DNA from: Micromonospora sp. CB01531 | Lineage (GTDB): Bacteria > Actinomycetota > Actinomycetes > Mycobacteriales > Micromonosporaceae | Direction of reading: 5' to 3' | Length of the DNA: 64,000 nucleotides | Assembly: GCF_001905095.1 (NCBI RefSeq) | Contig: NZ_LWLS01000001.1 | Location: forward strand, 1-64,000 | Shown: positions 8,101-17,282 of the stretch, piece by piece | How positions within the stretch are numbered: the first letter of the stretch is position 1 | Layout of the letters: each line of letters begins with the position of its first letter | Notes under the pieces: generated by a model | Told to the model about the DNA's origin: nothing | Seen by the model: the letters and a program-made list of their open reading frames with translations, nothing else | Databases searched by the model: none | Made by a program: the position numbers and the translations under genes

Positions 8101-8817
8101 GTGCCTGCCCTGCGCCGTGCCCTACGCCACGCCTGGCGTTGCTCCTGGGCCGTACTCGCCCTGGTGCTGACCGGGGCGCTGGCTCCGGCCCCGGCCTCGG
8201 CGCATCCCTTCGGCGCCCCACAGCAGCTCAACGTCGCGGGCGAGGGCGATCACGTGCGGGTCCGCTGGCTGGTCGGCGGAACCGACGACCTGACCCAGCT
8301 CGGCATCGCCCTCGGCGTCCTTCCACAGGACCGGGTGCTGCTGGACGGCGCGGTGATCTACGAGCCCGCCGACGCCGTGGCGCTGGCTGAGGCTCCCGCG
8401 TTCGCCAACTACCTGACCGAGCGGATCACCGTGAACCAGGACGGGCGCGCCTGCCAGGGCGAGGCCAGCGTGGCCGACGACCTGGCGGCCGACGGCGCCG
8501 AGGTGCTGTTCACCTGCCCCGAACCGGTGAACACAGTGACCGTCACGTCCCGGATGCTCACCGACCTGCACGAGGCCTACCGGACCCTCGCCAGAGGCCC
8601 CCGCGGGCAGAAGGCGGTGTACGACGCCACACACGAGTCGGCGGACTGGACCATCAGCGACGACAACGGCACGGACTCCCACCCCGCGTCAACCCGGTCC
8701 GTCGCCGCGACACCCGCAAGCAGCAGCGCCGTGCAACTTTCGGTCGTCGGGGGCGTCCTGCTGGCCGTCGTCGCAGCCGGAGCGTTCTGGTACCGCCGGC
8801 GCGGACGAAAGGCCTGA
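8101..8817 (+). CDS. Membrane-anchored exported protein paired with a NicO exporter
   Basis: A 238-residue protein with an N-terminal signal peptide (hydrophobic run at about residues 14-33, ending PASAHPFG), an extracytoplasmic domain, a Ser/Ala/Thr linker, and a C-terminal TM (LSVVGGVLLAVVAAGAFW) with an RRRGRK tail, so it is tethered to the outer face of the membrane. Two Cys (QDGRACQG and FTCPEP) could form a disulfide. The gene is 3 bp upstream of the nickel/cobalt exporter gene and surely co-transcribed. Such partners are found next to NicO genes in actinomycetes, but their role (metal delivery or gating) is not established. The GTG start lies 8 bp after GATGAGAG. Confidence 0.85.
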   Translation: MPALRRALRHAWRCSWAVLALVLTGALAPAPASAHPFGAPQQLNVAGEGDHVRVRWLVGGTDDLTQLGIALGVLPQDRVLLDGAVIYEPADAVALAEAPAFANYLTERITVNQDGRACQGEASVADDLAADGAEVLFTCPEPVNTVTVTSRMLTDLHEAYRTLARGPRGQKAVYDATHESADWTISDDNGTDSHPASTRSVAATPASSSAVQLSVVGGVLLAVVAAGAFWYRRRGRKA

Positions 8818-8820
8818 ACC

Positions 8821-9684
8821 ATGCACGCGATCACCAGCCTCGGCAGTGCGGCCGCACCCCTCGGCTCCGGCCCCACGGCCATCCTCGCCGTCGATCTCTT
8901 CGGCGCCGCCGGGTTCGGCGATCGGCTCATCGAGACGGTGCAGTCGCCGGGTTTCGCGCCGGTGGCGCTGGTGATCGCCTTCGCGGCGGGGGCGGCGCAC
9001 GGACTCGCACCCGGCCACGGCAAGAGTCTCGCGGCGGCGTACCTGATCGGCTCCCGCGGCCGGGTCCGCGACGCCGCCTGGCTGGGCTTCTCGGTGGCCG
9101 CGATGCACACCGTCTCGGTGCTGGCCATCGCGGTCGCCTGGACCTTCTTCTCCCTCTCCGACCTGGTCAGCCTCGAGCGCCTGACCACCGGACTGCAGCT
9201 GGCGGCTGGCCTGACCGTCGTCGCCGTCGGGCTCTGGCTGCTGCGCCGCCACCTGCGTCGGCGCGGTCATGCTCACAGCCACAGCCACAGCCACAGCCAC
9301 AGCCACAGCCACGACCACGACCACAGCCACGACCACGGGCATGGCCACCCTAGCCCGTCCCGCCCGGGTCTCCTCCTCCTCGGCATGTCCGGCGGCCTGA
9401 CGCCGTCGCCGGCGGCCTTCCTCGTGCTCGTGACCGGCATCTTCGCCGGCCGGGCCGGATTCGCTCTCGTCCTCGTGGTCTGTTTCGGCCTCGGGCTCGC
9501 CGCGGTGCTCTTCACCGTCGGCCTCATGGCTCTCACCGGCCGCTCCCTCGTAACGCGCGCCGCCGGGTCCCACACCCTCCTGCAGCTGGCCACGCGGGTG
9601 GCCCCGGTGCTGGCCGCCTGCGGGATCACCCTCATCGGCGTCGGCATCTCCGCCTCCGCCGTCGCCGGCCTACCCGGCACCTGA
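8821..9684 (+). CDS. NicO/RcnA-like nickel-cobalt exporter with His-rich loop
   Basis: A 287-residue polytopic membrane protein. An early TM carries GAAHGLAPGHGKSLAAAYLIGSRG, typical of the NicO family (HX4-5H, metal path). TMs follow at about 95-115 and 120-140, then a cytoplasmic loop with an (HS)n/(HD)n run (about residues 150-175), and three C-terminal TMs. A GMSGGLTPSPAAFLVL segment repeats the GGLxPxP theme seen in RcnA and NiCoT proteins. The probable role is efflux of Ni(II) or Co(II), with the His loop as metal buffer or sensor. It is preceded by AAAGG and sits in a two-gene operon with the membrane-anchored protein upstream. Direction of transport is inferred from the RcnA likeness. 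Confidence 0.9.
   Translation: MHAITSLGSAAAPLGSGPTAILAVDLFGAAGFGDRLIETVQSPGFAPVALVIAFAAGAAHGLAPGHGKSLAAAYLIGSRGRVRDAAWLGFSVAAMHTVSVLAIAVAWTFFSLSDLVSLERLTTGLQLAAGLTVVAVGLWLLRRHLRRRGHAHSHSHSHSHSHSHDHDHSHDHGHGHPSPSRPGLLLLGMSGGLTPSPAAFLVLVTGIFAGRAGFALVLVVCFGLGLAAVLFTVGLMALTGRSLVTRAAGSHTLLQLATRVAPVLAACGITLIGVGISASAVAGLPGT
9274..9309 (+). repeat. CACAGC hexanucleotide repeat, six units, in the NicO His loop
   Basis: Six perfect CACAGC units encode (His-Ser)6, followed by degenerate CACGAC/CACAGC units. Uniform codon use across the run suggests expansion by slippage, so the number of His in the metal-binding loop may vary between strains. Confidence 0.85.
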
Positions 9685-9753
9685 CCTTCCTTCCGGATTT
9701 CCGACCACCCACCACCAAACACCAAGAGAAACCCCCCAGAAAAAGGAGATGTC

Positions 9754-12700
9754 GTGACAACACGACTCCATCCGCTCGCCCGGAGGTGGCGCCGCCTGAG
9801 CGCGGCCGCCCTCGGGCTCGCGATGGCCGGCGGCGCGCTGATGATGCCCGCCCAGGCCGCGCCGACCTCGGCCGCCACGGTCCCGGCCGCCGACGTGCTC
9901 GACGTCGCCTTCACCGGCGGCGCCACCACCGACCGGACCCAGGGCCTCACCCCCACCACCTGGGGCGCCCCCAGCTACACCACCGACGCGGCGTTCGGCC
10001 ACGACCTGCTCAAGGTGGACGGGGTCGACGACGCGGTCTCCTTCGACTTCACCGACCAGTGGAGCAAGTTCTCCAGCGGCTTCGCCATCGAGTGCGTCTT
10101 CCGAGTCGACGTCACCATGCCGGTGAGCGGCGAGAAGGACCTCTGCTCCGACAAGGAAGCCGGCGGCTTCTCGATCTACGTCAACGCCGGCAACCTCGGC
10201 ACGATGGCCCACATCGGCGGCGGCTACAAGTCGGTGCTGACCCCGATCAGCGGCAACCGCTGGTACCACGCCCTCTCGGTCTGGGACGGCCAGACCCTGA
10301 GCCTCTACCTCAACGGCCAGCTGGCCGGCTCCGCCGCGGCCACCGGCGCGCTCACCCCGCCGGCGTCCACCTCGCGCCGCTTCGTGATCGGCGCCGACGC
10401 CGCCCCGTCCGGCATCGGGCAGGTCGCCCCGCCGGCCTCCTTCGCAGCCAGCAAGGTCTGGAGCCGGGGGCTGACCGCCGCCCAGGCCGCCGAGCTGGCG
10501 TCGGCCTTCGACCTCAAGGCACCCGTCCCGACCGCCGACGTCCTCGACGTGGACTTCGACGACGGCACGCCGAAGGACGACGCCCAGAACCTCGCCGTCA
10601 CCACCGTCGGCGAGCCGGTGATCGCCCAGGACACCGCCGTGAAGACGCCGGTAGCGACCTTCGACGGCGCCAACGACGCCTACGCCTACGCAATGGGCGA
10701 CACGCAGTGGGAGAAGATCCGCAACCAGGTCTCGATCGAGTGCACCTTCAAGGACAACGGCACCCTGCCCAACTCCGGTGAGCACTCCGTCTGCTCCGAG
10801 AAGGAGACCGGCGGCTACTCGATCGTCGTCTACGGCGACAAGCTGACCTTCGCCGTGTACGCCAGCGGCGCCTACCGCAACGCCCAGGTCCAGATCTCCT
10901 CCGGCCGCTGGTACCACGCCCTCGGCACGTGGGACGGCGCCACCGCCCGCCTGTACGTCGACGGCGAGCTGGCCGCGTCCGTCGCCGCGCCGGCACCGCT
11001 CGGCCTGCCCGGCGGCGCCGCCCGCAACTCCTTCTACGTCGGCGCCGACGCGGTCAACCAGTTCTGGGCGCCGGCGACGGTGCGCAACGCCCGGATCTAC
11101 TCCCGCGTCCTCACCCTCGACGAGGTGAAGGCGCTCAACATCGCCGCCCTCGGTGACGTCCGGAACGCCGGTGTCGCGATCACCTCGACGCTTCCCGGGG
11201 AAGGCGACCACCTGAGCCGACCGACCGAGCTCCAGGTGAGCGTGGCCAACCAGGGCAACGCAACCGGCTGGCGCTACCTGCTCGACGGCGAGCCCGTACA
11301 GGTCGGCCAGGAGATCGGCGCCGGCATGAAGTCCGGCAACCACACCCTGGCTATCTCGGCGACCGACGTGTTCGGCAAGCCCGTCAGCAAGACCGTCACG
11401 TTCACCTCCGACGCCATCCCCACCACGGGCGGCACCGACGTCGGCCAGGGCAGCGGCCGGGTGACGCTCTCGGCGATCGCCAACAACCCCGACGGCGGCG
11501 AGGTGACCACCACCTTCAAGCAGGCCACCCCGAGCGTGCCGGTCGGCGGCTTCCAGGGCGTCGTCCCGGTGATGCCGTCCGCGCTGGACTTCTCCTACAC
11601 CGACGGCGGCCAGATCGGCACCGCACCGCGCCCCGACGGCAAGATGGCGAACAGCCCGTCCACCGGCAACATCCCGTTCCAGCGCTACGACGTCCAGGTT
11701 CCGGCGTCCACCGAGCGCCGCCAGATCCTGTGGAACGGCACGGTCGACCCCGCGCGCGCCGTCTCCCTGCACGCGTGGAACGCCACCACCCAGGCATGGA
11801 CCGAACTCGCCACCGCCCGCGGCCAAGCCGAGGGTGAGACCACGCTGAAGGCCGCCGTACGGCCGGAACTGGTCGACAACGGCGTGGTCCACGTCCTGGT
11901 CACCGGCCAGGACCCGTTCGCCGACGACCTGGCGGCGCGCGACGCCACCGCCGGCACCCCGGCCAACAAAGACCACTTCGAGGACCCGTCGTCCTACGAC
12001 TTCTCGCTGGCCCACTTCACCGACACCCAGTACCTCGCCGAGGGTGCCGTCGGTGGCACGTACGACGACTTCGACGGCATCGACGAGCCCAGCGACAAGA
12101 TGACCATGGAAGAGCAGGCGCTCTGGGAGAAGTCCTACCGGGACACCACCCAGTGGCTGGCCGGCAACGCCGCCAAGCGGAAGATCGCCTACACCGCGCA
12201 CACCGGTGACATCATCGAGAACGACTACACCAACCCGCTGGCCACCGACGCCAACGGCAACCTGCTCCGCCCCGGCCTGGACGAGCAGGTGACCAAGGAG
12301 TTCCAGTTCACCGCCGAGGCCCAGCGCACCCTGGACGCTGCCGGACTGGTCAACCAGGTCGTCGCGGGCAACCACGACAACCAGGGCGGTGCCGAGACCG
12401 GCCCGACCTCACGGTTCAACAAGTACTACGGCCCCGAGCGCTACTACGAGGGTTCCAAGCAGTGGCCGGCCGAGTACAAGGCGTCATACCACGCCTGGGA
12501 CGAGACCACCGACGCCTCCGGCGCCGTGGTCACCCCCGGTAAGGACAACCAGAACAACTACGTCCTCTTCTCTGCGGGCGGTCTGGACTTCGTCGCGGTG
12601 GGCCTCTCCTACGGCGTCACCCAGGCCGAGGCCGACTGGGCCAGCTCGATCTTCCAGCGCTACCACGACCGCAACGGCATCCTGCTGACCCACGCCTACA

Positions 12701-13941
12701 TCGCCCCGTCGGGCGCGCCGGACGGCCGGGGCGCCAACTTCTCCACCGACGGTTCGCGGGCCTTCTCCAGCATCGTGGCCGCCAACCCGAACGTGTTCCT
12801 GGTCCTCGCCGGCCACGAGCACGGCGTCGGCACGAACCTCAAGACCGGGGTCGGCGTCACCGTCGAGCACAACGTGGTCGAACTGCTCGCGGACTACCAG
12901 TTCTACAAGATGACCGCGGGCGAACTGTGGCCGGACAAGGTCGACGCCAACGGCAACCTCGACCTCAACGGCGACGGCACCGTCGACCACAAGAAGAGCG
13001 ACCTGCTGCAGTTCGGCGCCAGCTTCCTGCGGCTGCTGCAGATCGACGTCGACAAGGCCCAGATGAGCATCGACACCTACTCGCCGATGCTCAACAACTA
13101 CGGCGCCACCGAGTACGACGACCGCAAGCGCTACAACGGCGCCGAGGACAACATGGTGCTGCCGATCGACCTGTCATCGCGGAAGACCAGCTTCAGCACC
13201 GACGGCCTCGTCCTGGTCACGCCCACCGACACCGTCATCGGCCAGGCCACGGCCAAGTCGGGCTGGCCGGCCACCGTCAAGTGGAGCGGCCTGACCCAGG
13301 GCGAGCTCTACGCCTGGACCACCACCAGCCACACCGGCAGCGGTGCCCAGGTCGGCTCGGTCGACCAGTTCGGCGGCATCTTCACCGCCACCGCCGCCGG
13401 CACCGACGTCACCGCGCCGGTGCTGACCGTCCCGGCCTCGACCTCGGTCAAGCAGGGGCAGGCCTTCGATCCGCTGGCCGGGGTCACCGCGGTGGACAAC
13501 ACCGACGGCGACGTCACCAACCGGATCCAGGTGATCGGCACCGTCGACACCACCACCCCGGGCAGCTACGCGCTGTCCTACCTGGTCTCCGACACCAACG
13601 GCAACCAGGCGGTCGCCAACCGGGTAGTCACCGTCACCGCGGCCCCGACCGTGGAACTCACCCCCACCTCGGTGCGGGCCAACGACGTGACGGCCACCTG
13701 GGGCCGGACCCTGAAGCTGACCGCGGCCGTCACGCCGACCACGGCGACCGGCCCGGTGCAGTTCATGATCGGTGAGGACGTGCTCTGCGAGGCGCCGGTC
13801 AAGAAGGGCACCGCGTCCTGCACCGTCCGCATGCTGCCCAACCCCGGCACCCACCAGGTGCGCGCGGTCTACGGCGGCGACAAGACCCACGCGGCGTCGT
13901 ACGACGACTTCACCCTGACGGTGGTCGAGCAGAAGCGCTGA
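9754..13941 (+). CDS. Large secreted metallophosphoesterase with two LamG domains and C-terminal Ig-like domains
   Basis: A 1395-residue exported protein. A signal peptide (residues 1-36, ending PAQAAPTS) is followed by two concanavalin/LamG repeats (about 45-250 and 255-460; both contain CxFxxxxxxPxSGExxxCSxKExGG and RWYHALxxWDGxTxxLYxxG), an Ig/chitobiase-like segment (about 465-560), and a calcineurin-like phosphoesterase domain (about 745-1090: HFTDTQ, HTGDIIEND, VAGNHDNQ, THAYI, LAGHEHG). A DUF5011-like domain (about 1215-1290) and a Big_3-type Ig domain (about 1295-1395) end it. The metal ligands of the phosphatase are all present. It probably binds glycans and releases phosphate from an extracellular ester; the substrate is unknown. 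The GTG start is preceded by AAAGGAG. It has its own 3' terminator and seems monocistronic. Confidence 0.92.
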   Translation: MTTRLHPLARRWRRLSAAALGLAMAGGALMMPAQAAPTSAATVPAADVLDVAFTGGATTDRTQGLTPTTWGAPSYTTDAAFGHDLLKVDGVDDAVSFDFTDQWSKFSSGFAIECVFRVDVTMPVSGEKDLCSDKEAGGFSIYVNAGNLGTMAHIGGGYKSVLTPISGNRWYHALSVWDGQTLSLYLNGQLAGSAAATGALTPPASTSRRFVIGADAAPSGIGQVAPPASFAASKVWSRGLTAAQAAELASAFDLKAPVPTADVLDVDFDDGTPKDDAQNLAVTTVGEPVIAQDTAVKTPVATFDGANDAYAYAMGDTQWEKIRNQVSIECTFKDNGTLPNSGEHSVCSEKETGGYSIVVYGDKLTFAVYASGAYRNAQVQISSGRWYHALGTWDGATARLYVDGELAASVAAPAPLGLPGGAARNSFYVGADAVNQFWAPATVRNARIYSRVLTLDEVKALNIAALGDVRNAGVAITSTLPGEGDHLSRPTELQVSVANQGNATGWRYLLDGEPVQVGQEIGAGMKSGNHTLAISATDVFGKPVSKTVTFTSDAIPTTGGTDVGQGSGRVTLSAIANNPDGGEVTTTFKQATPSVPVGGFQGVVPVMPSALDFSYTDGGQIGTAPRPDGKMANSPSTGNIPFQRYDVQVPASTERRQILWNGTVDPARAVSLHAWNATTQAWTELATARGQAEGETTLKAAVRPELVDNGVVHVLVTGQDPFADDLAARDATAGTPANKDHFEDPSSYDFSLAHFTDTQYLAEGAVGGTYDDFDGIDEPSDKMTMEEQALWEKSYRDTTQWLAGNAAKRKIAYTAHTGDIIENDYTNPLATDANGNLLRPGLDEQVTKEFQFTAEAQRTLDAAGLVNQVVAGNHDNQGGAETGPTSRFNKYYGPERYYEGSKQWPAEYKASYHAWDETTDASGAVVTPGKDNQNNYVLFSAGGLDFVAVGLSYGVTQAEADWASSIFQRYHDRNGILLTHAYIAPSGAPDGRGANFSTDGSRAFSSIVAANPNVFLVLAGHEHGVGTNLKTGVGVTVEHNVVELLADYQFYKMTAGELWPDKVDANGNLDLNGDGTVDHKKSDLLQFGASFLRLLQIDVDKAQMSIDTYSPMLNNYGATEYDDRKRYNGAEDNMVLPIDLSSRKTSFSTDGLVLVTPTDTVIGQATAKSGWPATVKWSGLTQGELYAWTTTSHTGSGAQVGSVDQFGGIFTATAAGTDVTAPVLTVPASTSVKQGQAFDPLAGVTAVDNTDGDVTNRIQVIGTVDTTTPGSYALSYLVSDTNGNQAVANRVVTVTAAPTVELTPTSVRANDVTATWGRTLKLTAAVTPTTATGPVQFMIGEDVLCEAPVKKGTASCTVRMLPNPGTHQVRAVYGGDKTHAASYDDFTLTVVEQKR

Positions 13942-13970
13942 TCGACGGGTTCAACGGGGGAACACCCCGG

Positions 13971-14002
13971 AGCGGGGTCGGTCCTATCGGGCCGGCCCCG
14001 CT
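13971..14002. terminator. Bidirectional hairpin terminator
   Basis: AGCGGGGTCGGTCC (13971-13984) pairs fully, with two G-U pairs, with GGGCCGGCCCCGCT (13989-14002) around a TATC loop. It lies between the converging phosphoesterase and GntR genes and probably serves both. Confidence 0.75.
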
Positions 14003-14017
14003 TCTCGTTCCCGGTGC

Positions 14018-14683
14018 CTAGCTTGGTACGGCGCCGGCGGCCTGCGCGGCGGAGGTGGCGCTCTGCTCGACGTGCACTCGCATCGCTTGCTCGGCCCGTT
14101 CGGGATCGCCACTGGCCAGGGCCTCGTAGATGGCCTGGTGCTCGGCGACCGCGAGGTCCGGCCGACCGGGCTCCCGAGTGGACAGCGATCGGTAGCGGTC
14201 GACGTGCCCCCGGATCTGGTGCAGCAACTGGTCACACCAGCGGTTCTCGGCGATCTCGGCGATCCGGGCGTGGAACTCCCGGCCGATGCGCAACACCTCG
14301 GTCTCGTCACCGCGTAGCCGGTGCATCAGGTCGATCAGCCGGGCCAGCGCGTCGAGGTCCGGCTGGGTCATCCGGGTGCAGGCGTCCCGGGCCAGCAGCC
14401 CCTCGAGGCGAGCCCGGATGTCGTAGACCCGGCGGATGTCGGCCAGGTCGAGCGGGGTCACCCGGGAGCCGCCGGTGGGCAGCTGGTCGACCAGACCCTC
14501 GGCGATCAGCAGCCGGAGCGCCTCGCGTACCGGCGTCCGGCTGACACCCAGCGTGCTGGCCAGCTCCGGCTCAGTGAGTCGGGCGCCCGGCCGGAACTCG
14601 CCCGAGATGATCTTGGCGCGCATCAACTCGTACACCGCCTGCGCGCCGGACTGCCGCCGCAGATTGGCCTGCCCTCTAGTCAC
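14018..14683 (-). CDS. GntR/FadR-type regulator with FCD ligand domain
   Basis: A 221-residue regulator. The winged helix-turn-helix spans about residues 10-75 (LMRAKIISGEFRPGARLTEP, LGVSRTPVREALRLLIAEGL) and is followed by an all-helical FCD domain (about 85-210) with the usual D..(x3)..R/H ligand-coordinating pattern (DIRARLEG, EFHARIAEI, EHQAIYEALASGD). FCD proteins bind small carboxylates, often through a metal. The start is taken as GTG at 14683 (VTRGQANLRRQ) with AGGA upstream, because the longer frame would run into the divergent lyase gene. It most likely controls the divergent tricarboxylate uptake operon and senses its substrate. Confidence 0.9.
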   Translation of the reverse strand: MTRGQANLRRQSGAQAVYELMRAKIISGEFRPGARLTEPELASTLGVSRTPVREALRLLIAEGLVDQLPTGGSRVTPLDLADIRRVYDIRARLEGLLARDACTRMTQPDLDALARLIDLMHRLRGDETEVLRIGREFHARIAEIAENRWCDQLLHQIRGHVDRYRSLSTREPGRPDLAVAEHQAIYEALASGDPERAEQAMRVHVEQSATSAAQAAGAVPS

Positions 14684-14720
14684 CGTCTCATCCTGCCATG
14701 ACTCGCTACGCGCTGCACTA

Positions 14721-14730
14721 TTGAATACAA
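14721..14730. promoter_or_regulatory. Candidate GntR operator in the divergent promoter region
   Basis: TTGAATACAA is a near-palindrome of the TTGTATACAA type often recognised by GntR regulators. It lies in the 127-bp gap between the divergent gntR and lyase genes, where it could control both. The assignment rests on motif and position only. Confidence 0.4.
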
Positions 14731-14810
14731 GTACCCACGGCGTTACGGTCTCGTTCTCAGCCGGAGAAGTTCCTGGTCCGGCCCGCAAGCAAGGGAGAGC
14801 GTCGTTGTCC

Positions 14811-15668
14811 ATGAGTCCCGCCCAACAGTTGCGTGCCCGGTTGGCCGGCCCAGGGATCGTCGTCGCGCCCGGCGTCTACGACGGGCTGTCAGCGCGGATC
14901 GCCGCCCTCGCCGGCTTCGAGGCGGTGTACGTCAGCGGCGGGGCGGTGGCCCGGAGCAGCGGCGTGCCGGACCTGGGACTGCTGACCATGACCGAGGTGC
15001 TGGGCCGGCTGCGCGAGGTGGTCGACGCGGTCGACGTGCCAGTCATCGCGGACGCCGACACCGGGTACGGCAACGCGCTCAACGTGCGCCGCACCGTACG
15101 GGAATTCGCCCGGCTGGGCGTGGCGGCGCTGCACCTGGAGGACCAGGTCACCCCGAAACGCTGTGGGCACTACGAGGACAAGCAACTCATCTCCGTCGAC
15201 GAGATGACCGGCAAGGTACGGGCCGCAGCCGACGCCCGCGGCGACGACGGCCCGCTGCTCATCGTCCGCACCGACGCGATCGCGGCGGAGGGCTTCGACG
15301 CCGCGATCGCCCGCGCGCACGCCTACGTCGGGGCCGGCGCCGAGATGCTGTTCATCGAGGCACCCACCTCGGTGGCACAGATCGAGCGGGTGGCCGACGA
15401 ACTGTCCGTACCCCTGCTGATCAACATGTTCGCCGGCGGGAAGACCCCCCTGATGAACGCGCAGGACCTGGCGCGGCTCGGCTTCAAGCTGATGATCGCG
15501 CCGTCTGACCTGCAACGCGCGGCCATCCGGGCGATGCAGGACACCGCCCGGGAGTTGCGCGAGAGCGGCTCCACCGACCGGCTGGCCGACCGGATGGCGA
15601 CCTTCACCGAGCGTGACGACATCATCGGCCTGCCCAGCTACCGCGAACTGGAATCTCGCTACGCCTGA
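14811..15668 (+). CDS. Isocitrate lyase/PEP mutase superfamily lyase (PrpB-like)
   Basis: A 285-residue TIM-barrel enzyme. The family features are visible: GVYDGLSARIAALAGFEAVY near the N-terminus, the Mg-binding DADTGYGN (about residues 82-89), LHLEDQ and the active-site loop PKRCGHYEDK (about 119-128) carrying the catalytic Cys of lyases rather than mutases. The likely reaction is retro-aldol cleavage of a 2-methylisocitrate- or 2,3-dimethylmalate-like acid to pyruvate (or glyoxylate) plus a second acid. The start is ATG at 14811 with AAGGGAGAG upstream; the frame extends upstream but would cross the promoter region. It heads an operon with TctCBA and an MmgE/PrpD protein. No citrate-synthase or aconitase gene is in the window, so the exact substrate is open. 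Confidence 0.9.
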   Translation: MSPAQQLRARLAGPGIVVAPGVYDGLSARIAALAGFEAVYVSGGAVARSSGVPDLGLLTMTEVLGRLREVVDAVDVPVIADADTGYGNALNVRRTVREFARLGVAALHLEDQVTPKRCGHYEDKQLISVDEMTGKVRAAADARGDDGPLLIVRTDAIAAEGFDAAIARAHAYVGAGAEMLFIEAPTSVAQIERVADELSVPLLINMFAGGKTPLMNAQDLARLGFKLMIAPSDLQRAAIRAMQDTARELRESGSTDRLADRMATFTERDDIIGLPSYRELESRYA

Positions 15669-15708
15669 CCAACCACGCCACTCCTTCATCCCCCAAAGGA
15701 GAAGCACC

Positions 15709-16713
15709 ATGCGCATCACCAGAACTGGCACCATCGCGGCCGTGTTGGCCGCGCTCGTCGCGACCGTCTCCGCATGCGGCGGCGGGTCCGCCAAGGGCGG
15801 CGGCGATCAGGGCGCGAAGCAACTCGCCCGGCTCAACATCATCGCCCCGGCCGCGCCGGGCAGCGGCTGGGACCAGACCGCCCGGGCGGTGCAGGACTCG
15901 CTCCAGAAGGCCGACCTGGCCCGCCAGGTCGAGGTGACCAACGTCCCCGGCGCCTCCGGCACCGTGGCGCTCGCCCAGGTGGCGCCGCAGAAGGGCAAGA
16001 AGGACCTGCTCATCATGTCCGGGCTGGCCATGATGAGCGGCGTCCTCACCAACGGCACGGACGTGACCCTGGACGACCTCACGCCGGTGGCCCGGCTGAT
16101 CGGCGAGTACGAGACGATCGTGGTGCCGGCAAGTTCGCCGTACCAGAAGCTCGACGACCTGCTCGCCGCGATCAAGGCGGACCCGAAGAAGGTCCCGATC
16201 GCCGGTGGCTCTGCCGGCAGCGCGGACCAGATCTTCATCGGCCTGCTGGCAAAGGAGGCCGGAATCGACCCGGCCACGGTGAACTATGTGCCGTTCTCAG
16301 GCGGTGGCGAGGCCACCACCGCGCTGCTGGGCAACAAGGTCGCCGCGGGCGTCGCCGGCACCGGCGAGTTCCAGGAGCAGGTGAAGGCCGGCAAGCTGCG
16401 GGCGCTGGTGGTCTCCGCCGCGAAGCCGGTGGAGAGCATGCCAGGCGTGCCGACCGTCGCCGACGTTGGTCACCCGGGGGTCGAGTTCTACAACTGGCGC
16501 TCGATCATGGCGCCGAACGGGCTGACCGCCGAGCAGAAGAAGGCGTACGTGGACGCGGTTACCGCGATGCACGCCTCAGACGCGTGGAAGGCCACGCTGA
16601 AGGAGCGGGCCTGGGAGGACACCTTCCTGGCCGGTGACGAGTTCGGCACCTGGCTGGGGCAGGAGCAGACCCGGGTTAGGGGCGTCCTGACCGAGCTCGG
16701 ACTGGTGAAGTGA
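15709..16713 (+). CDS. tctC: Tripartite tricarboxylate transporter substrate-binding lipoprotein
   Basis: A 334-residue extracytoplasmic solute receptor. The lipobox (TVSAC, Cys about residue 24) follows a short hydrophobic signal; a Bug/TctC-type two-lobed binding fold comes next (IIAPAAPGSGWDQTARAVQ, VTNVPGASGTVALAQ, PFSGGGEATTALLGNKV, and a C-terminal GVPTVADVG with YNWRSIMAPNG). These are hallmark TctC motifs for binding the carboxylates of citrate-like ligands. The ATG at 15709 is preceded by AAAGGAG; the longer frame overlaps the lyase gene and is discarded. It lies 40 bp after the lyase gene and overlaps tctB by GTGA, so it is in the same operon. Confidence 0.94.
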   Translation: MRITRTGTIAAVLAALVATVSACGGGSAKGGGDQGAKQLARLNIIAPAAPGSGWDQTARAVQDSLQKADLARQVEVTNVPGASGTVALAQVAPQKGKKDLLIMSGLAMMSGVLTNGTDVTLDDLTPVARLIGEYETIVVPASSPYQKLDDLLAAIKADPKKVPIAGGSAGSADQIFIGLLAKEAGIDPATVNYVPFSGGGEATTALLGNKVAAGVAGTGEFQEQVKAGKLRALVVSAAKPVESMPGVPTVADVGHPGVEFYNWRSIMAPNGLTAEQKKAYVDAVTAMHASDAWKATLKERAWEDTFLAGDEFGTWLGQEQTRVRGVLTELGLVK

Positions 16714-17282
16714 CCTCTCCAACCGACCAGCCCGGCACCGCCGGCCCGGTCGAGGGTCCGACCCCGGTCGGCGGGGTACCGCCGACCGGGGCGGCCCGGG
16801 GCCGGATCGCGTGGGGCGAACTCGCGTTCGGCGGACTCCTGTCGGCAGTCGCGGTGACCGTGCTGGTCGACGCGGCCGGACTGCCCGCCTCGACGTCGGC
16901 CTCCGGCGTCGGCCCGGCGTTCTTCCCGGCCATCGTCGGGGTCGCCCTGCTCGCCGTCGCCGCCGCCCTGATCGTCGCGGTGCTCCGGGGCCACCGGGGC
17001 ACCCCCGACGAGGGCGAGGGTGACGTGGACCCGTCCCGCACCCAGGTCCGTCCGGCGCTGCTCGTGGTCGGCGCGGTACTCGCCCACGGGCTGCTGCTCG
17101 ACCTGGCCGGCTACCTCGTCGCGGCGTTCGTCGCGTTCTGGGGCATCGCGTACGCGCTGGGCGCGCGCCACCCGGTCCGTACCCCGGTGATCTCACTCGC
17201 CGTGGCGGCGGTCGTCTACCTCGGCTTCACCTACGGCCTCGGCATCGACCTGCCTGCGGGCCCACTGGAAGGGATCGGCTGA
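16710..17282 (+). CDS. tctB: Tripartite tricarboxylate transporter small membrane subunit
   Basis: A 190-residue protein with a Pro/Gly/Thr-rich cytoplasmic N-terminus of about 35 residues and then four TM helices (about 40-60, 70-92, 110-145 as two, 155-175). [17 protein letters not shown] is the typical TctB signature. TctB pairs with TctA to form the membrane channel of this secondary, ion-driven uptake system. The GTG start overlaps the tctC stop and its own stop overlaps the tctA start (TGATG), so it is coupled on both sides. The N-terminal extension is longer than in many homologues. Confidence 0.92.
   Translation: MTSPTDQPGTAGPVEGPTPVGGVPPTGAARGRIAWGELAFGGLLSAVAVTVLVDAAGLPASTSASGVGPAFFPAIVGVALLAVAAALIVAVLRGHRGTPDEGEGDVDPSRTQVRPALLVVGAVLAHGLLLDLAGYLVAAFVAFWGIAYALGARHPVRTPVISLAVAAVVYLGFTYGLGIDLPAGPLEGIG

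Noticed and set aside
9670..12375. 901-residue minus-strand frame opposite the large phosphoesterase gene
   Set aside because: Val/Gly/Asp/Arg-rich antisense shadow of a gene with strong domain evidence on the plus strand; no motifs of its own.
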